DNA of 5,743 nucleotides from Bacillota bacterium (GTDB lineage Bacteria > Bacillota_E > Symbiobacteriia > JAMDAP01), in NCBI GenBank assembly GCA_023484675.1, contig JAMDAP010000148.1:1-5743 (forward strand), written 5' to 3'. Positions 4,790 through 5,743 of the stretch are shown here, in pieces. Under the pieces are notes generated by a model. The model did not search any database and had not been told where the DNA came from. It was given only the letters and a program-made list of their open reading frames with translations. Positions within the stretch are counted from its first letter, which is position 1; every line of letters starts with the position of its first letter. The translations under genes and the position numbers were made by a program.

Positions 4790-5743
4790 TAGGAGCGAGC
4801 CAGGGCGGCCCGCAGTTTCTCCGTCAAGCCGTCCTCATCTTCGGCGACCAATTCGGTGGGGTCCAGATCCTGCACCAATTGCAGGCTGGCCCGCACCACC
4901 GCCGCCAGGTCCAGGCGCGGGTTCTTGCCGGCGCAGAGGTTGGCGACGCGGCGGGCCCAGTCCACCTGGTCCCGGTAGAGGCTGAGAGCTGTTGGCACCT
5001 TGGCCGGCGGCGGCGGGACCGGTGCCTCGGCTGGCTGCGGTGCCGCTGTGGTCGGGGCTGCCGCGGCGGGTGCCGCTTCTTCCGGCCCAGCCACGGGCGC
5101 CGCCGGTGAGGTCACGGCCGGTGCTGCGGTTTGGGCCGGCGCCCCTGCCTGGGCCGGCGCCCCTGCCTGGGACGAGCCTCCCTGGGCGGCTTCGGCCTGC
5201 TCCCGCGCAAGCCGCCACTGCTCCCGAGCCATGTTCAGAATCTGAGGCTCCTTGGCCCCATCGGGAGAGTTGACAACCTGGTAAAACCAATTGACAGCCT
5301 CGTTCAGGTTGCCGGCCCGTCGGGCCAGTTCGCCAATGAGGTAGGTAAGGGTCAATTCGCTCATCTTTCCCAGCGGTAGGGGCTCGGACTGATAGGCCTG
5401 GCGGTAGTTTTCCAGGGCCTTGCCCAGGTATTCCGCTTCCTGGGGGTCCCCCGCCGACCGCAGCACCCAGGCGGTGCGCAGATAGAGGCCGGCCAGGACC
5501 GACGGCTTGGCGTGGCGCGCCTGGGCGCAAAACAGGGCTTGCTCCATAGCGGCGCGAGCGGCTGCGTGGTCGCGCTGGCCGGTCAGATCCGCAATGGGGC
5601 TGCGCCCGGCCAAAGCCTTGGTCAAAAGCGCCTTCTCCGCCGGGGTCAGCTCGGTGAAGCTGGCGTCGGAGGCAGCGTAGCCACAATGCAGGCAAACCAG
5701 CACCGTGTATTGGGTGGGGTCCACCGGGCTGCAGTGGTTATAG
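4789..5743 (-). CDS. DUF2225-like zinc-binding/TPR-type protein, N-terminus beyond window
   Basis: The frame stays open through the right edge. A GTG at 5724 begins MDPTQYTVLVCLHCGY, but six further in-frame codons precede it to the edge, and in DUF2225 proteins the segment YxVxVCPxCGYA is internal. The true start therefore lies outside. Counting from that GTG: CLHC at 11-14 is half of a probable zinc site, the partner Cys pair being expected upstream. About 50-180 is helical and TPR-like (LYLRTAWVLRSAG, ENYRQAYQ, LARRAGNLNEAVNWFYQVV). An Ala/Pro/Gln-rich linker spans about 181-245. A helical C-terminal domain spans 246-311. DUF2225 proteins are common in Firmicutes and their function is unknown to me. 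The long linker and C-terminal domain look like additions to the usual ~230-residue form. It is directly upstream of the phosphofructokinase gene, 18 nt away, and probably in its operon. Confidence 0.8.
   Translation of the reverse strand, partial: YNHCSPVDPTQYTVLVCLHCGYAASDASFTELTPAEKALLTKALAGRSPIADLTGQRDHAAARAAMEQALFCAQARHAKPSVLAGLYLRTAWVLRSAGDPQEAEYLGKALENYRQAYQSEPLPLGKMSELTLTYLIGELARRAGNLNEAVNWFYQVVNSPDGAKEPQILNMAREQWRLAREQAEAAQGGSSQAGAPAQAGAPAQTAAPAVTSPAAPVAGPEEAAPAAAAPTTAAPQPAEAPVPPPPAKVPTALSLYRDQVDWARRVANLCAGKNPRLDLAAVVRASLQLVQDLDPTELVAEDEDGLTEKLRAALARS
5133..5168. repeat. 18-bp tandem duplication inside the DUF2225 gene
   Basis: GGGCCGGCGCCCCTGCCT at 5133-5150 is repeated exactly at 5151-5168. 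On the coding strand it encodes two copies of the hexapeptide QAGAPA within the Ala/Pro linker. The unit keeps the reading frame, so it likely arose by slippage in a length-tolerant linker. Confidence 0.85.

Overview
The window is a dense, high-GC stretch (GC clearly over 60% by eye) with seven protein-coding genes, two of them cut by the window edges. I see no RNA genes, mobile elements or CRISPR. Strong GGAGG-type ribosome binding sites, frequent GTG starts and a gene set typical of Bacillota (UPF0756/DUF441 and YqhV-type small membrane proteins, a DUF2225 protein, bacterial ComA) point to a high-GC, probably spore-forming, Clostridia-like or Symbiobacterium/Moorella-like firmicute. The genus cannot be fixed from this window.

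Layout, left to right. (1) Positions 1-759, minus strand: the N-terminal 253 residues of a major facilitator superfamily transporter, running off the left edge. (2) 773-832: a GC-rich hairpin with a T-rich tail on the minus strand. It reads as an intrinsic terminator for the upstream gene pair, but it sits in the leader of the transporter gene. (3) 835-1833, minus: a D-isomer-specific 2-hydroxyacid dehydrogenase. (4) 1835-2689, minus: phosphosulfolactate synthase (ComA), whose stop codon lies 1 nt before the dehydrogenase start. (5) 2690-2891: a 202-bp divergent intergenic region with an inverted repeat next to the comA ribosome binding site and two short tandem repeats. (6) 2892-3347 and 3364-3624, plus: two small integral membrane proteins, UPF0756/DUF441 and YqhV/DUF2619, forming an operon. 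(7) 3655-4770, minus: 6-phosphofructokinase. (8) 4789-5743, minus: a DUF2225-type protein, open at the right edge, immediately upstream of and probably co-transcribed with the phosphofructokinase.

How the genes may work together. ComA condenses sulfite with phosphoenolpyruvate to (R)-phosphosulfolactate, the first committed step toward sulfolactate (a known spore solute in Bacillus) or coenzyme M (archaea). The tightly coupled dehydrogenase and the following MFS carrier suggest an organosulfonate module: make phosphosulfolactate, interconvert sulfolactate and sulfopyruvate, and move a sulfonate across the membrane. No ComB phosphatase is present in the window, and the dehydrogenase family would be expected to prefer the opposite enantiomer, so the pathway assignment beyond ComA is inference. 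The phosphofructokinase/DUF2225 pair is a separate central-metabolism transcription unit that converges on the small membrane-protein operon.
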